Below are positions 41,182 to 41,348 of a stretch of 41,348 nucleotides of DNA, one piece after another. Each line of letters opens with the position of its first letter. Position 1 is the stretch's first letter. A program made the translations under genes and the position numbers. The stretch comes from Pseudomonadota bacterium (GTDB lineage Bacteria; Bdellovibrionota; Bdellovibrionia; Bdellovibrionales; JACTMU01), in NCBI GenBank assembly GCA_014584465.1, contig JACTMU010000063.1, positions 1-41,348 on the forward strand, written 5' to 3'. The notes below the pieces were generated by a model. It ran no database searches and was not told the DNA's origin. It worked only from the letters and a program-made list of their open reading frames with translations.

Positions 41182-41348
41182 TAAAATTCAACAAGTTACA
41201 TCACAGTATGCATTAAAACATCGGTATCAACCCATCCGGCCCATGGCGGTGCTTCGAATTGAGACATTTTAGAATAAATCGCGCACAATTTCGTCCGCCT
41301 TTAAGTTTTCGATTGAGTTTAGAGGTACAATGGGAACTCTTCGCTTTA

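Noticed and set aside
1-41348. CRISPR array or tRNA/rRNA genes
   Set aside because: Repeats seen are dispersed REP-like elements and a single duplication, not regularly spaced; no tRNA T-loop consensus or rRNA-like block was noticed on reading.

Overview
The window looks like chromosomal DNA from a Gram-negative bacterium of the Bdellovibrionota (Bdellovibrio/Pseudobdellovibrio type). This is inference. It rests on a TIGR02147-family regulator (35122-36000), many small exported proteins and lipoproteins, trypsin-like secreted proteases, strong Shine-Dalgarno sites and moderate GC. No rRNA, tRNA or CRISPR array was seen. Genes are dense but scarred: a frameshifted trypsin, an argG with an internal deletion, an N-terminally truncated S41 protease, an hsp20 tail remnant, a 258-bp dispersed duplication and a family of REP-like hairpins.

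Layout. 1-5100: partial lipoprotein, a duplicated segment carrying the tail of a NUDIX gene, a lipoprotein serine protease, a DUF2007-like membrane protein and the NUDIX hydrolase. 5298-7243: a stress group (HPF/RaiA-like ribosome hibernation factor, membrane-anchored Hsp20, small membrane protein). 7607-12790: acetyltransferases and a two-gene BlaI/BlaR1-like operon in which the membrane metalloprotease carries a lytic transglycosylase where BlaR1 has its penicillin sensor; a perfect 38-bp palindrome lies just upstream. 12958-13799: frameshifted trypsin.

13957-23175 is the centrepiece, a tightly coupled seven-gene minus-strand operon. In transcription order it encodes a CMP N-glycosidase-like enzyme (BlsM/MilB type), a lysine-2,3-aminomutase-family radical SAM enzyme (BlsG type), a DegT/DnrJ aminotransferase (BlsH type), an ATP-grasp ligase fused to a cytosylglucuronate-synthase-like glycosyltransferase (BlsD/MilC type), a cytosylglucuronate-decarboxylase-like radical SAM enzyme (BlsE type), a CHAT-type cysteine protease with a zinc ribbon, and an MFS exporter. 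Read together this is a blasticidin S/mildiomycin-like peptidyl-nucleoside pathway in an unexpected phylum, with a novel fusion and an unexplained protease. The likely flow is CMP to cytosine, to cytosylglucuronate, to a decarboxylated and aminated sugar, then amide coupling to a beta-amino acid and export.

23567-36000: a MarR regulator with a palindromic operator and a GNAT; a GNAT plus a 56-residue YHS/TRASH-like zinc protein; ArsR-like and LysR regulators; exported small proteins and a HAD/DUF2608 phosphatase-like protein; an alpha/beta hydrolase; a HEPN/MNT toxin-antitoxin pair; truncated S41 protease; TIGR02147 regulator. 36209-38708: argG (broken) and argH. 39500-41091: an AbiEi/AbiEii toxin-antitoxin pair with clearly higher GC, probably acquired.
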